From positions 1 to 64,000 of the forward strand of contig JAPDRN010000164.1 in NCBI GenBank assembly GCA_030247855.1: 64,000 nt of DNA. The letters run 5' to 3'. The stretch's first letter is position 1; the number at the start of each line of letters is the position of its first letter. Below the pieces are notes generated by a model. It made no database searches, was not told the origin of the DNA, and saw only the letters and a program-made list of their open reading frames with translations. The translations under genes and the position numbers were made by a program. Positions 21,501-33,419 of this stretch are shown here, in pieces. The stretch is from Knufia peltigerae. Its lineage: Eukaryota > Ascomycota > Eurotiomycetes > Chaetothyriales > Trichomeriaceae.

Positions 21501-24222
21501 ATACGAGGAAATGTACGATCGCACTAGGGTTGCTAGAATGCCATGGCACGACATTTCTATGCAGGTGGTTGGTCAACCTGCACGAGATCTGACTCGACAC
21601 TTTGTGCAAAGATGGAACTATATTTTGAGGCAGCGAAAGCCCACGCGACCAACACCCTTCCTTCTACCTCCGCCGGACTTCAAGCCAGCAGACTTAGAAG
21701 CACTTGGGCTCGATGGGACGTGCGAAGTTCAGATTCTCCGCTCCGCTGGTCCTTGGTCGTTGGGCACGCCTGACAAGACCGAACACAGCATCATGAATGC
21801 ATACACTAAACTTATTGAGGAGTCTGAACATTTCGTTTACATTGAAAATCAGTTTTTCATCTCAAGTTGTGAGACAGAAGGTGCAACGGTCCACAATATG
21901 ATTGGAGATGCACTCGTCGAACGTATTACTCGAGCAGCGAAGAATGATGAAGCTTGGAAAGCTGTGATTATCATTCCGTTAATGCCAGGGTTTCAGAACA
22001 CCGTTGAACAAGAGGGTGGTACAAGCGTGCGTTTGATCATGCAGTACCAATATCGCAGCATTTGCCGCGGAGAATCTTCAATCTTCGGACGCCTAAGATC
22101 TGCTGGGGTAGAACCAGAGGACTACATTCAGTTCTATAGTCTGCGCCAGTGGGGCCGAATTGGATCTCGCAAGACGCTCGTTACTGAACAACTTTACATC
22201 CATGCAAAATGTATGGTTGTTGATGATAGGATTGCTCTGATTGGATCCGCAAATATCAACGAGCGGTCAATGCTGGGGAATCGAGACTCTGAATGTGCAG
22301 CTGTCGTTCGAGATACAGATATGGTCTGGTCGAGAATGAATGGCCGACCATATCAAGTTGGCCGTTTTCCTCACACCTTGCGTATGCGACTGATGCGTGA
22401 ACATCTTGGTCTTGATGTAGACAAGATCATGGAAGAAGCTCAAGCGATGGAAGCACAGCAGAGCAAATCCGATGAACTTGGGAAAAGCGCCGAAACTCAG
22501 TCCCCTAATGACACACTTGCGAGCCCGGCCTCGGAGCGGAACGATATAGTTAGTCCGCTAGATGGAGCACTGGATGTACGTGAGATGCGAGAAGAGCTAC
22601 TGCAACGATCAGAGGATCTGATGAGTTTCAATCACGATGTCGATTGGGAGCAAGCAGACAACCCCAACCTGAAAAGTAATCGCAAGCTGACAGAAGACTC
22701 GAGAGTGACTGGCAATGCCCAGCATAGAATGGATGTTGAAGGCAAAGGCTTTGATCATATGGAAGAACTTGATACTGAAGGATATGGAGTGGGCAGAGAT
22801 ACTGTGATGGTCAAAGGAAATAAGGAAGTTTTGGTATCCCATCTCAACCCAGAAGGCAAGAAGACTCTCCAAAAGCCAAGATTACATGGCGAGGAATTTC
22901 GCAGGCCATCATATGTGGTCAAAATGGAAACGCCAAATCCTCCACTGCCTCCCAGACCGTCAGCGGTGCGGATGAACACAGAACAACTTGGTCTAACAAT
23001 GTTGTCACAATTACCTGCGTTACCGCAAGAGGATGATACCGATATCGGCGGACCACCTCTTGCAAAGACAGTCTCAAAAGATTCTGCGCATGGTCGTCAT
23101 CCATTGATGGCTGATTTGAGACGCCCAATTCTCGATCGTGATTGCATGATGGACCCTGTACATGATGCTTTTCTGTACGATACTTGGCATGCTGTTGCCG
23201 AGAACAACACAAAAATCTATCGGAGCGTCTTCCGATGCATGCCCGATAATCAAGTTCGGAATTGGGATGATTACCACCAGTACGTTGCGTATGGGCACAG
23301 ATTCGACCAGCTCCAGGGAAACGATGTTCCGGCTGAGGATATGATCCCACATCCGCATCGGTCAGGCTCAGGAGCAGAATCGAGGACGGGGCCCCCAGGT
23401 GCGGGTATCAATACCAAGACTCCTGGTGCACAGCAGATCAAAGCACTCACTGATGTGCCAAAGGATCTAGAGAAGAAGACAAGCGACCTGAAAGACAAAG
23501 TCAAGGAGGCAGTTGGTGAAAAGACCAAGCTGGATAAAAGAAATTCGGAGAAAGCCGAGCTCCGTGAATGGGCGGCGCAAGCAAATGACGCTCAAGCCCA
23601 GAGGCAAAACAAGCCCACACTCCATAGGCAGGAGACGTTGACAGAGGAGAAACTTGGACTGCCTACAGTCCCTGAAGGGTTTACATTCAACGATGAAGGC
23701 AGTGGTGACGGCGAGGAAGATAGCATGGGCACCGATATGGCGAACGGCACTTCAAGCACGGCGACCGCCGTCGACAAAGAGAAGTCTTCTACAAACGGGA
23801 CACCACCAACCTCCAATGGTCCATTCGTCGGATACTCGGATGCGGTGAATCAAAATGCTACGTCGGCCACCGGGACTGGTACGACTCGCAGACGACGAAG
23901 AGCTACTACTAGGTCTAGTAGGCGTGACTTTAGTGCTAGTGACGATATGCTCAGCATTGAGGAAGCAGAGGACTTGCTTGGTTATGTGCAAGGGCATCTG
24001 GTTGTTTGGCCTTATGATTGGTAAGTCAGCGATTGCGTTCTTTAGGTGACGCGGTGTGTATGGGTATTTGCTGACCTGTATGCTCTCTAGGCTCGAAAAG
24101 GTTGAAGCTGGAAGCAACTGGCTATTTCCATTTGATCAAATCAGCCCGATCGAAATCTAGTAAGTGTGGTCCTGTTAGCTTTGAGATATAGATTGCTAAC
24201 ATGGTGTTTGTGCAGTATCTGA
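18523..24222 (+). CDS. PLD1: Phospholipase D (Spo14/PLD1 type, PX-PH-HKD)
   Basis: Hydrolyses phosphatidylcholine to phosphatidic acid and choline, acting in vesicle traffic and membrane signalling. 1857 residues; exons 18523-24020, 24091-24159 and 24216-24222 (the last codes for only two codons plus part of a third). Order: a disordered Ser/Thr-rich N-terminus (about 1-470), a PX domain (about 480-655) split by an acidic and basic insert, and a PH-like region around KWFMVRHSYVVCVD (about 690-720). Then come the two catalytic HKD motifs, HEKLCIVD at about 921 and HAKCMVVD at about 1227, each followed by the GG/GS-containing motif (VGGIDLCFGRWD, IGSANINERSMLGNRDSE). A long C-terminal region carries an Arg run and ends PFDQISPIEIYI. 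It is larger than yeast Spo14 because of the termini. The first in-frame ATG is 18523; a non-coding first exon is likely. Confidence 0.95.
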
Positions 24223-24923
24223 GTGTCCACGATATATCGACTTACAGCGTTATGATGGGACGCACGGAAACATCGAGTCATTCTATACATGCACCATCTT
24301 TCACATGAAGTCGAGGTCCAATTCTCTTTCCGTCACATTTGCATATTCATTCGTTACAGAGTTGAGCCAGACAACAGGCCTTTGCAGAGGGGAGCTTTGA
24401 AGAGGTTGGTGATCACAGCGGCAGCTAGAACAGAAAAGGGTTGGTGGACAGTGGGAAGGAGGACAATAAACCGGCTGGTGTTGTGGTGGATTTCCCTTTT
24501 CCCTTTCCTATTGGTTTTTCTTTTTCGTTCGTCTTGCTTATCACGGCCGAGCAACGAGCGTGAGCATAACGTATGCATTATTAACTGTCGTTGGTCATTT
24601 TTATTGTATCAGCATCAGCGTGTGTTGGATTTCTGGCTGGGTTCTTTTACCTTTATAAGTGTTGGAGCAGGCTCAAAGCACAATCATTTTGCTTGCTCAA
24701 GATCTGCAGACGCCGGAGTACGTTAGGGAGGTAGTTGAGATCATGCATGAGGGTCTCAAGAGTCAGACTTAAATATACACAAAATGGTATTACTACAAGT
24801 GTTACATGGTATCCATCTTCTCTTGTTTCAAAACCTGTCTTTTGCAAGCGAAGAAGATTTGTTCACATCATTCAAAGATCTTGTCATGTCTGTCCTCGTG
24901 AAAGGTGATGTCTATATATCTCA
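24223..24923. other. Convergent 3' gap, phospholipase D and Zn2Cys6 gene
   Basis: 701 bp between two gene ends with T-rich runs (24500-24545). No gene or structured element is seen. Confidence 0.45.
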
Positions 24924-27405
24924 TCAGATCGTAAGGCTGAGGTCGAGTTCCCGTACTCGACTCCAAACTTTCCGGGCCGCCTCGTTGAGGCCGCCTTCGG
25001 CGTCGATTATACCGAAACCGACATTTTCGAGACGGGCCGCGTGGGAGGTTGGTTGGGGAGGTCCGTAGACGTATTCGTTGTCGTACTCGGAACGAGATTG
25101 TACGTTGGGGTGACGTCGAGGTATGGTGTCGTTAGGGAGGAATGGTCGGTCGTGGTCGTCGTCATGACAAGTAGAAAAAGGTGAAGGGGTGTGAAAAGAA
25201 ATAGCCGTCGATGTCGAGTGTCCAAGTGAGGATCGTACAGTCTGAGGACGAGATGGGCAGTTCGAAACAGGTGGCCAAGTTTGACGGAACGTGTCCAAAA
25301 CGAGTAGAGAGTTTTTGTCGTTTTTGTCGTTGTTGTCGGTCAAAGGTGAAATGGTCGTTGATGATTGAAACGAAGTTGATGTTGGAGGAGGAGTAGGAGT
25401 AGTAGTTGTTGTCGTCGATTGATGAGATGATGTGGAATTAGAATTGGTGCTGGTAGTATTATTACTCGTGCGATCGGTGGCGGTCGCGACGACAGGAAAA
25501 TAAGGTGGCAAGAGTAAAAGAGTGTCATTATTCGGGTTTGGATTGTGGTCTTTGAGTCCAACTGTTACGGTCCTCGATTGCATCATCGGTACCCTTTTAG
25601 CTGCACTCATGTCCTGAAACTTCATCATGTCCCGGAGGACTTCGCGGTCGGTGGATTCTCGGGGTTGAACGAACGCGACGTTCTTCGCCTTCGTCTTCGC
25701 GGCGGCGCCGCCGTTGTCGCGAAGTTTCAACAGATTCCGAACGACGAACCAGGCGGTGTGAGAATCCCAGAGACCGTCACGGGTGTCTCGGATGCGAGGG
25801 TGTGAGAACAAGTCCAGAGCCATAGAAAGGGTTTTGGGGTTCGTCGCTTTGAGGCTGAGGAAGTAGAGGGTGCCAATAAGATGGGTTGAGAGGGTGTATA
25901 TTCTTTCCCCCGGGCCGTCGCTGGATCTACTGCCGGGCCCTTGACCGGTCGTGGATGATGCTGTCGAAACCGAAAGAAGTGATTTGAACGACTCTAATGC
26001 CATGTCTAGATCTTCACTTGAAGTCATGTCGGGAAGGGAAGAAGGTGATGATGGTGACGGTGACGGAGATGGCTGTGATTGTGAAAAAGAGACGGTGTCT
26101 TCGGCCGGGAGAGCGACAGGAAGGTTCTCTCTGAGGAGATAACGGTAACAGTGGAAATGAACCTTGCAGAGAAGCAAGGTCTCCGTCTTGGATTGAATGT
26201 CATCTGCCTTGGATGAGGATGATGACATGACAATATCCTCACCCACCTCTTTGGAAGCGACAAGGTCTGCTAATGCCGTAGCGTATCGCTCGAATTGCAG
26301 GCCGAGAACAATCCTCTCGCGGAGGACCTCCAAGGGCATTTCATCCGATGACCTGCCCTTGTGTTGGACGTGTGTGATGACGTGATGTAAAGTCCAGTTC
26401 TGGAGTTTGGTCAGGATTCTTTCTGCGTGTGCGACGTCCTGAAACTCATCCGGGACGAGGTCGACTTTCCCTTGAACCTCGGAATCACTGACAAGATTGA
26501 CCATCAAGTCTCGGCGGTCGTCAAAGGCGCTAGCTTGTATGTCCAGGTTGTTGAACATGGTTGTCAAACTTTCCATCATTGTTGACGAGCCATCATCACC
26601 GACCTCAAATTTGCGGTCGGTCTGAGATTGTTTCAACAGGGTCAGACCACGATCGAGATGCCATATTGCCTTTTGTGAATCACCCAACAGGGACTCGAAA
26701 GTGTAAAAGATGAGACTACATATCAAGGCGATCTCGGGGGAAGCGTCGTCGCGCGAAAGATACGTCCGTAATTGACGGTGACATTTCCCAATAATGCTCA
26801 TGGTCTTGACGGGTGGTGCGATCCTAGGTGAGCCATGGGAATTGAGGTGGTGGTCTGAAACTACCAGGTCGCCACATAGGTAGTCCCTGTGTAGTGAGCT
26901 GAGGGCGATCAAGGCATTACGGACGACGGGTTCGTGATAGCTGCGCTGAAGAATCAATTCGGTCCAGAGTGTCGTGTTCGAGTACGTCGACAAGTTCCAC
27001 GACGCCTGACAACAGTAGTAATGCAAAAGTTGACGGTCACTTTGACTTCCGGGAATCTTGAATGGTATGCTGTATGTTGTTATACCGGAATTTCTGCTGG
27101 TGTTGTTGTTGTTGACATGGACTTTGTAACCCTCACATTTCCGTTTGGAGCGAAGACAACGTTGACATTCTGGCCTTGTTTCGTCACATTTGACACGACG
27201 AGACCTGATGATGGAGGAAGGGGATATGTTAGAATATTCATGATATAGGAGAGACTTGACAACAACAACAACAACATCATCATCATCATCATCATCAAGA
27301 TTCGGAGAATACGCACTTGCAAGTGAAACAACCCGATCGGACCTTTGGCATACTCTTGCGACCCTTTTTCGTCGAGGCCTTGTTTCCTCCTGTTGATGGA
27401 TCCAT
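24924..27405 (-). CDS. Zn2Cys6 transcription factor with low-complexity C-terminus
   Basis: Nuclear regulator of 789 residues from two exons, 27405-27317 and 27204-24924, joined across a 112-nt intron. The intron splits the DNA-binding domain: exon 1 gives KVRSGCFTC and exon 2 continues KSRRVKCDETRPECQRCLRSKRKCEGY, completing the six cysteines. The middle (LIFYTFESLLGDSQKAIWHLDRGL) is the DUF3468-type fungal TF domain found in many factors related to secondary metabolism. The last 300 residues are rich in Thr, Ser, Asn and Asp, with runs coded by short tandem triplets near 25320-25480. The shared 601-bp divergent region with a secreted aspartic protease makes that gene a plausible target (inference only). 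The reading without splicing is open but lacks the first two cysteines. Confidence 0.88.
27260..27297. repeat. Triplet microsatellite inside an intron
   Basis: An AAC run is followed directly by an ATC run on the + strand, inside the only intron of the Zn2Cys6 gene at 24.9-27.4 kb. It separates donor and branch site, so length variation would alter intron length but not the protein. Confidence 0.8.
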
Positions 27406-28006
27406 ATTGACTCCAAGCCCACGACCTGCGTTAGATCTCTTGGTCTGCTCGTAGATTCGCGATCCATGACTTTGTCGACCTCCCTGGGGTTTTGTCTAAA
27501 TATACGAGCATGAATGGCACCAATCGATGGGAGGCCTTAGGCTGACAGAAAAGAGACCCCATGTCGTTCTGGCGAGAGACCATGTGCCCAATCATGACGA
27601 CTCAAGCACAGCCTCGTCTCAGCCTTGTCCCACTTTTTCGATTTTGAAAATATACGAGCCACGCTATGAATCCTCATCTTTGACTTCTGCCTGTGCGTCC
27701 TGACGAAGACGTCGCAATTCGATACCTCCTATGACCAAAACACCCATCATTACGTTTCTTCTCTGGTGATCCGTCACAGAGTCTACATGCTGACAATTTG
27801 CAATGCCAAAAATACCATCCCCCATGATCAAGTATCTGGTACCCGTTATGGGCCAAGGTAAGTGTCGAGTTAGGTGATTGAGTACGGAGTACATAAAGAA
27901 ACCATGCTCTCTAGCCATGTGCTATGATCCAGAGGATCAAGCAAAATCTACTTGCAATCCCTCACGTCCCTCCATCAAAGTCCAATCCTTGCACTGTTCA
28001 TCCACC
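27406..28006. promoter_or_regulatory. Divergent promoter, Zn2Cys6 gene and aspartic protease
   Basis: 601 bp between two opposite start codons. It contains one exact TACGGAGTA (27883-27891), about 120 bp before the protease ATG. Open frames in the region are short. The protease frame is open back to 27878 but the signal peptide fixes the start at 28007. Confidence 0.45.
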
Positions 28007-29347
28007 ATGCTATCATTTCTCCTCTTCTTCCTCCCTTTTTGGTTCTCCAGCACCATCTCGGCCAGACACCTCGCCCTCAATCGACGCGGTACATCCAACA
28101 CCAACACCGGCAAGGACACATCGTCACTCACCACCACCTTATTCAACACCGACTTTGACGTCAACATCACCATCGGCGGTCAAATTGTGCCGGTGCTCGT
28201 CGACACCGGCAGCAGCGACACGTACGTGATGCGCAAATCCTACACCTGCATCAACAGGACCACCAACGCCATCATCCCAGAACCATCGTGTCTGTACGGC
28301 CAGACCCTGTACGACCCAGAATTGAGTCCGACGTACCACCCCATCACCGACGAATCTTTTGGTGTCCTCTACGGTGCCGGCATCGCCTCGGGTCTCATGG
28401 CCAACGAAACCGTCACGCTCGCCGGCTTGACTGCCCACGACGTCAAGGTCGGGATCGCAGACACGTCCACACCCATGGGCGACGGGCTCAACGTCGGCGT
28501 TTTGGGGTTGGGTTACCCTTCCCTGACGTCCGCCCACCCGGGACCGATATCCGACACCCCCAACGCCACCTTTTACGTGAACCGCCTGGTGTACGACCCC
28601 ATCCTCTACAAGATGCGCGATCAAAAACTTCTCCCAGACTCTCCCACATTCTCCATCGCCCTGGCACGTACTCCCCAGAACGTCTCGGCGGGTTTCGGGG
28701 GTTACCTGTCTCTGGGGACGCTGCCACCCGTCCGGCACGAGCCAAACTTCACCACCGTGCCCGTTGAAATCACCTCGGCCATACCAGTCAACTTCACCTC
28801 CGGCGAGAAGGTAAGATCATATTGGACGCTCAGCGTGTCGGATGTTCGCTACGGTCGCCCGAAAACCACCACCTCTTCCACCCCTCCTCCTCCCCCTGGT
28901 GAGGACGCGTCGACCCTGGAAACAAACAAGACGTCGTTTCAAGCGTTCGTCGATTCGGGCAACTACTTTAGCTACCTCCCTGGCCCGGTGGTTGAAGAGA
29001 TAAACTCCCTCTTCTCCCCGCCCGCCGTCTACGACCCCACGAGCCAGCTCTACGTCGTGGATTGTACGGCGACGCCGCCACAGGTGGGCGTGACCATCGG
29101 GAACAATACCTTTTTCCACGACGGCCGCGATTTAATTTATCAAGTCGGCGGTGATGGTGGTAATGGTGGTGGTAGTGGCGGCTTGTGTGTGTCCAGCATC
29201 GCTAGCGCCGACAGCGTCGCCCTCGGGGGCGTGAGCATCAGTATTCTCGGTGTGCCGTTTATGAAGAACGTCGTTTCAGTCTTCGACATCGAAAAGAACG
29301 TCATGGGGTTCGCCAGGTTGAAGGGAGAGGTCACGCATACTGTTTAA
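28007..29347 (+). CDS. Secreted aspartic protease, pepsin family A1
   Basis: Intronless gene for a 446-residue A1 endopeptidase. The start at 28007 gives a typical signal peptide (MLSFLLFFLPFWFSSTISA). A short region with a dibasic site (NRRG) follows, fitting a brief propeptide. The catalytic aspartates are in VDTGSSDTYV (D66) and FVDSGNYFSYLP (D316). The flap tyrosine lies in FGVLYGAG, and the first hydrophobic-hydrophobic-Gly is in GVLGLGYPSL. Several N-glycosylation sequons are visible (NIT, NRT, NET, NVS, NFT). The C-terminus (VFDIEKNVMGFARL) is standard and is not followed by a GPI signal, so the enzyme is probably soluble. Odd: a Pro/Ser/Thr insert just before the second catalytic motif and a Gly-rich loop (about 29150-29180). 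Divergent neighbour: a Zn2Cys6 regulator. Confidence 0.93.
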   Translation: MLSFLLFFLPFWFSSTISARHLALNRRGTSNTNTGKDTSSLTTTLFNTDFDVNITIGGQIVPVLVDTGSSDTYVMRKSYTCINRTTNAIIPEPSCLYGQTLYDPELSPTYHPITDESFGVLYGAGIASGLMANETVTLAGLTAHDVKVGIADTSTPMGDGLNVGVLGLGYPSLTSAHPGPISDTPNATFYVNRLVYDPILYKMRDQKLLPDSPTFSIALARTPQNVSAGFGGYLSLGTLPPVRHEPNFTTVPVEITSAIPVNFTSGEKVRSYWTLSVSDVRYGRPKTTTSSTPPPPPGEDASTLETNKTSFQAFVDSGNYFSYLPGPVVEEINSLFSPPAVYDPTSQLYVVDCTATPPQVGVTIGNNTFFHDGRDLIYQVGGDGGNGGGSGGLCVSSIASADSVALGGVSISILGVPFMKNVVSVFDIEKNVMGFARLKGEVTHTV

Positions 29348-30442
29348 AAGCAGAAAAAGAAATGGGAAAATATCGTTCATGTGGGGGAGACTCCGATACA
29401 CGTGGCGATCTATCCTGGACTACAGTAGGTGAGATCTCGGTGTAGCCAGTTGCTGTACAGTTGTCGTGAGAGCATACTCCATCACAAGTATTAAACCATT
29501 TCTAGACGAATAGGCACCATCATCGACACTTGGGTGGTGAAAGACTTTGCAGAAGACACATCATACATTGGTCTGAATTACAAGATAAACCTTCAATAGA
29601 CTGAGCAAACAGTAACACGTCTAAAAAGACAGCTACGCGTCTGAAACGGTGCGACGAGTACATACTCCGTACAGCCCGGGTTGAAAGATTGAATGACCCT
29701 GGTCATCACCAATCACAAAACAAAACCCGCACATGTCCCTTCTGCTGCTGCTGCTGATGGGATCGTTCCTATACTTCATCATCTTGACATCTTCTCATCA
29801 ATCACAACAATAAACCTCGCTACCATGTTTCTAGCCAAATATAAAGTGTAAGGTGTACAAGTGATGTTTCACTTTGTCGTTTTAGCCTCGCGGCTCCCAT
29901 CTTTCCTTTTCGACCCTCATACCTCATTTTAAACCAACCAGAAATTATGTGTCCGGATAGGAAGTACAAATGATGTGAGAGAATATCTCGAGACATAACT
30001 GGAAACATGAGTGTCCAGGGTCTGGCTCTTGGTGTTGACAACGACCTGAATTAATCAACACAGTCTAGCCAAGGATTGCGAAGTCGCCCGCTGTGCCAAA
30101 CGGTCGACGACTAGTTGGGAGGCCTCTGGAAGTTGCCCCTTTCGGTGGTGGGCATGGCCCGATGACAGCAACTTGTTGAAGTCGTCAACGGGCGCTGGAA
30201 ATATATTCTGTCATAGGATGTAGGCATGTCGAATGTGTGTATATGTGACGAACCAGGTCGAGGTGCCTGACTGTTGAGCACCTATTGTGTCCAGTGTTGA
30301 TTCTGGGAAATGTCTCGTGTATCGAAATCCTCCTCTTTGGGGAAATGTAGTTCATACAGCCTCTCCAGGATCCGTGTCGACGTCGTAATATATAGAGACA
30401 ACCACCCGTAGTATACCAGTGTGACCTGTCAAGGACTTCTTC
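29348..30442. other. Convergent 3' gap, aspartic protease and Ras gene
   Basis: 1095 bp between two gene ends. It contains an exact TACTCCGTA (29663-29671) and a short CTG repeat (about 29742-29757). No coding frame is convincing. Confidence 0.45.
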
Positions 30443-31362
30443 TCAACCACAACAGAAGATTCTTCTCCACCAAGGTATATGGTTGTTGTCGTCCTCGAAA
30501 CCAGACTTTTCATTCATGACAGGATTGGCGTTGAGTGATTGTTGGGTTTGCTGCATCGAAGCAGGCATTTGGTACGCAGAATTACCAGCACCACTGACAT
30601 TGGGGGTGTGACCCTTAGAGCCAAAGGGGGTGTATTGAGGATAGTTCTGAGGCCCAGCGCCATCTTGCCTTCTGGCTTCAACAACTCTGCGCACGATCAC
30701 TTGGGAGGCAAATCAGTATCAGCGCGAACACGAACCAAGGGGATTCACTCACAAGCAAATGTCTCTTCAATATTTACCATCTCGCGAGCACTGGTCTCCA
30801 TGAAGCCACAACCCTTACTCTTAGCATACTCCCATCCGACCTTACTACTGACGACACGTGCATCTTTCAAATCGCACTTGTTGCCAGCCATGATCTTGAT
30901 GGGAGGAAACTTCCAACCGTCTTCTCTTCGACCTCGCACCTTGGGGCCCTTTTCCCTCAATAGACGACTGTTTTCTTCCAATCTGTTCTCGGCCTCAATG
31001 TCGATCATATCGAGGAACCATGACAGCCCTTCGAGGGATGCGGCATTGGTGATGTCGTAGACCAACAGGAAAGCATCAGACTGCAGATTCGAAGCTGCCC
31101 AAAGACTTCGGTATTCTTCTTGTCCCGCGGTATCTGTCAGAGAGAGGTAATAATTCAGACCATCGACCGTTCGAGTGACCGAGTAGGAGTCTTCGATGGT
31201 GGGATCGTATTCAGATGTCCATTGCGACCGCACCAGGCGCAGTGTGATTGAGGATTTACCTGCGCATCACATGTTAAAAGAGTTCTTTGATCACTGATCA
31301 GAAGAGCAGGACGTACCACAGCCACCATCTCCGCATATTGTGATGGAAATTTTGTCTGCCAT
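30443..31362 (-). CDS. Ras-family small GTPase, atypical C-terminus
   Basis: 269-residue GTP-binding switch protein; exons 31362-31317, 31259-30753 and 30699-30443. The P-loop is GDGGCGKSS (11-19), assembled across the first intron. The effector loop is YDPTIEDSY, switch II is DTAGQEEYRSLW, and the base-binding motifs are GNKCDLKD and ETSARE. The sequence is closest in style to the filamentous-fungal Ras subgroup that is neither Ras1 nor Rheb; an insert of about 15 residues follows DIEAENRLEENSRLLREKG. The tail is long, Gln/Asn/Pro-rich, and ends IPWWRRIFCCG. No CAAX box is present, so attachment may use the two cysteines by palmitoylation or Rab-like prenylation (inference). A missed 3' exon is the alternative, but I see no good downstream acceptor and CAAX codons. 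Confidence 0.88.
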
Positions 31363-33419
31363 GGTAATTGGATTTCCACCGCACTATTCAGCTTATCTGC
31401 CCAAAAACGAAGTGGCCTGGCGATTGGGATGGGGAGGTGTGGGCAGGGGCGGCAGTTATATTCCGCCTCTTGAATGCGCCGGACGCGATATCCTCAAGCG
31501 AAAAGCGCAGGACCCGCAGAGTGTCCAAGCACTCGATTTTGACAGCAATGTGGTCCTTCTTGGATTTCGGGATTGCGATTTGCGCCAGGAGAGAGGGGTC
31601 GAGGTGTTGATCGTGCACGGACACGGGATGCGCCAGCTGGGCCGGGACGGAGACGGGGGGCAATTTTCTTGACGAAGATATGTTTTCGCAAACCCGAAGA
31701 AAGGAGGGAAAGCGTGGGATATTGCAAGGCAAGTCGCGGTGAGGACTGGATCACCCAGGCGACTTTTCGTGGAGATGAGCCCGGCCTTGGTTGTGCAAAG
31801 GTACCGGGGTCGTAAGGAAATGGGATATCGGGCAGGTTAAGCTTGGATATTCGACAAGAACTGGGACTCAGACGCTGAGGCAGGCGCCGCAGACGATGCA
31901 AGAGCAAGGGAGAGGGCAAAGGTCGAAGTCGGACTGGACTGGGTCGGTCCTGTGATACTGATAAAAGGAGTGGAAGAGAGGATGTGAGAATATGCAGAAG
32001 GGTGAGTTGATGTTCCGAAGGGCTGGTGGTCGACAGGGGTGAACAGAGACAGTCCCACGATGGCGTGTCCCACTATCTCGGGCAGCAAAATGACGGCACA
32101 GAAGAGCAGAGGGATCGACTTATGAGGCACTAGGCGAGGGAACGAGAGAGAGAATATAGCAGGACGAAGGGATGATCAGGTAGCAATGGACATGGATAGA
32201 CGAGGCCGAGGACGAGCTGATGAGTATCATGTGCGAACTCGTTTGTTGAATTAGGCCATTTGAAGAAAATGATAGGCGCAGGTTCACGGCGACTGCTATG
32301 GAGTACTTTCTCAGACGGAGTAAATTGAAATGCAACACACTCAGAGGAGGCGAGGCTGTTAGCTTCAGGTAAGCGAGAGTACGCAGGGGTGGTTTGGGTG
32401 TGCGGGATGCCTGGTGCGCCGATAGCAAGCACTTTGGTATGCGTCTAGGGCGTCTTAGTCTCGCCTGATGAGCCCCGTAGCTCTCGGGGATGGAGGGAGT
32501 CGAACCCTTGTCTGGGTCCTCGTGCTAAGTACCTCTTGGTGATAAATCCTGCAACGGCCATAAAACAGGGCAGCCAGTCAGTGGTTGGGCATCAAGTCAA
32601 TTGATCGTCGGTACCGAATGTGACCCCCTCTTGGAATTGCCTCAATAGGGCACTCACACAATTGAAGGGGCAGCACTAAGTTAGTTGGTAAGGAGTACTA
32701 CAAGAGGGGTATGAAGAAGATAAGAGCTACAAGTGTCCAACAGTCTGTGGGTATCTGCTCATGAGTTACATAGAATACTCGTATATAGGTAGGTACCTAC
32801 AGACACTACGGAATACTCTAACGCATGCATGGTGTTAGTGAGTGTCAGAACCAGACGGGCGGGCTCTTCGCACCCCAAACCACGGGTCATGTTACGGAAG
32901 ACACTCGGGCTGAGACTTAGGGGGGAGGGGCACGCCGAGAAACGGACTTGTACAGGCTCCCTTCCTTTGTGCCGGGGGTTCCTTGTCCATACCCTTGTCC
33001 CCGTAGCTCTACAGTAAAGCGGCCAGTCACCCGTACGGAGTATCCCATGTCCGTACTATACCAGGTATCATGGCTTCCACTCATTCCACCCGCCAATTGA
33101 AGGTCATATATCCAAGAACAATATACAGACATCACAATCCTGGTTGATACTTTTCTTCGCCTTACATCTCGCCCAGCACCCAATCGCTCGAGAGGAACGC
33201 CAAAGGTACAACTACATCACCCTCACCACCATCCTTCGCGTCGACGCTAACCTCAACAACACCAAGGTCGAATTTCTTTCCGACTGCGTCACCAAGTATG
33301 TGCATGCACTCCCTACCGAGTTAAGCTGGTAACAACGAGGGGCAAGGCCGATCTCAAACCCTTCCGCATGAACAAGTTGTATCAAACAGGCCCGCCAAAC
33401 CCAGTCCAAGGCGAGCATT
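31363..33419. other. Gene-poor gap upstream of the Ras gene
   Basis: 2.06 kb. It contains the Ras promoter and 5' UTR and the 3' flank of the amidohydrolase. Visible items are a short inverted repeat CCCCG-7nt-CGGGG (32473-32489), a tRNA T-arm-like GGTTCGACTCC on the minus strand (32507-32495), and an exact TACGGAGTA (33034-33042). A minus-strand frame at 31837-32130 has a hydrophobic start but no support as a gene. Confidence 0.45.

Noticed and set aside
31837..32130. Minus-strand 97-codon frame with a hydrophobic N-terminus resembling a small secreted protein
   Set aside because: It lies in the probable 5' UTR of the Ras gene, has no cysteine pattern typical of small secreted proteins, and overlaps other equally long frames.
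32495..32640. Candidate tRNA on the minus strand
   Set aside because: The T-arm is good, but no acceptor stem pairing, D-arm or 5-bp anticodon stem could be found, even allowing an intron.
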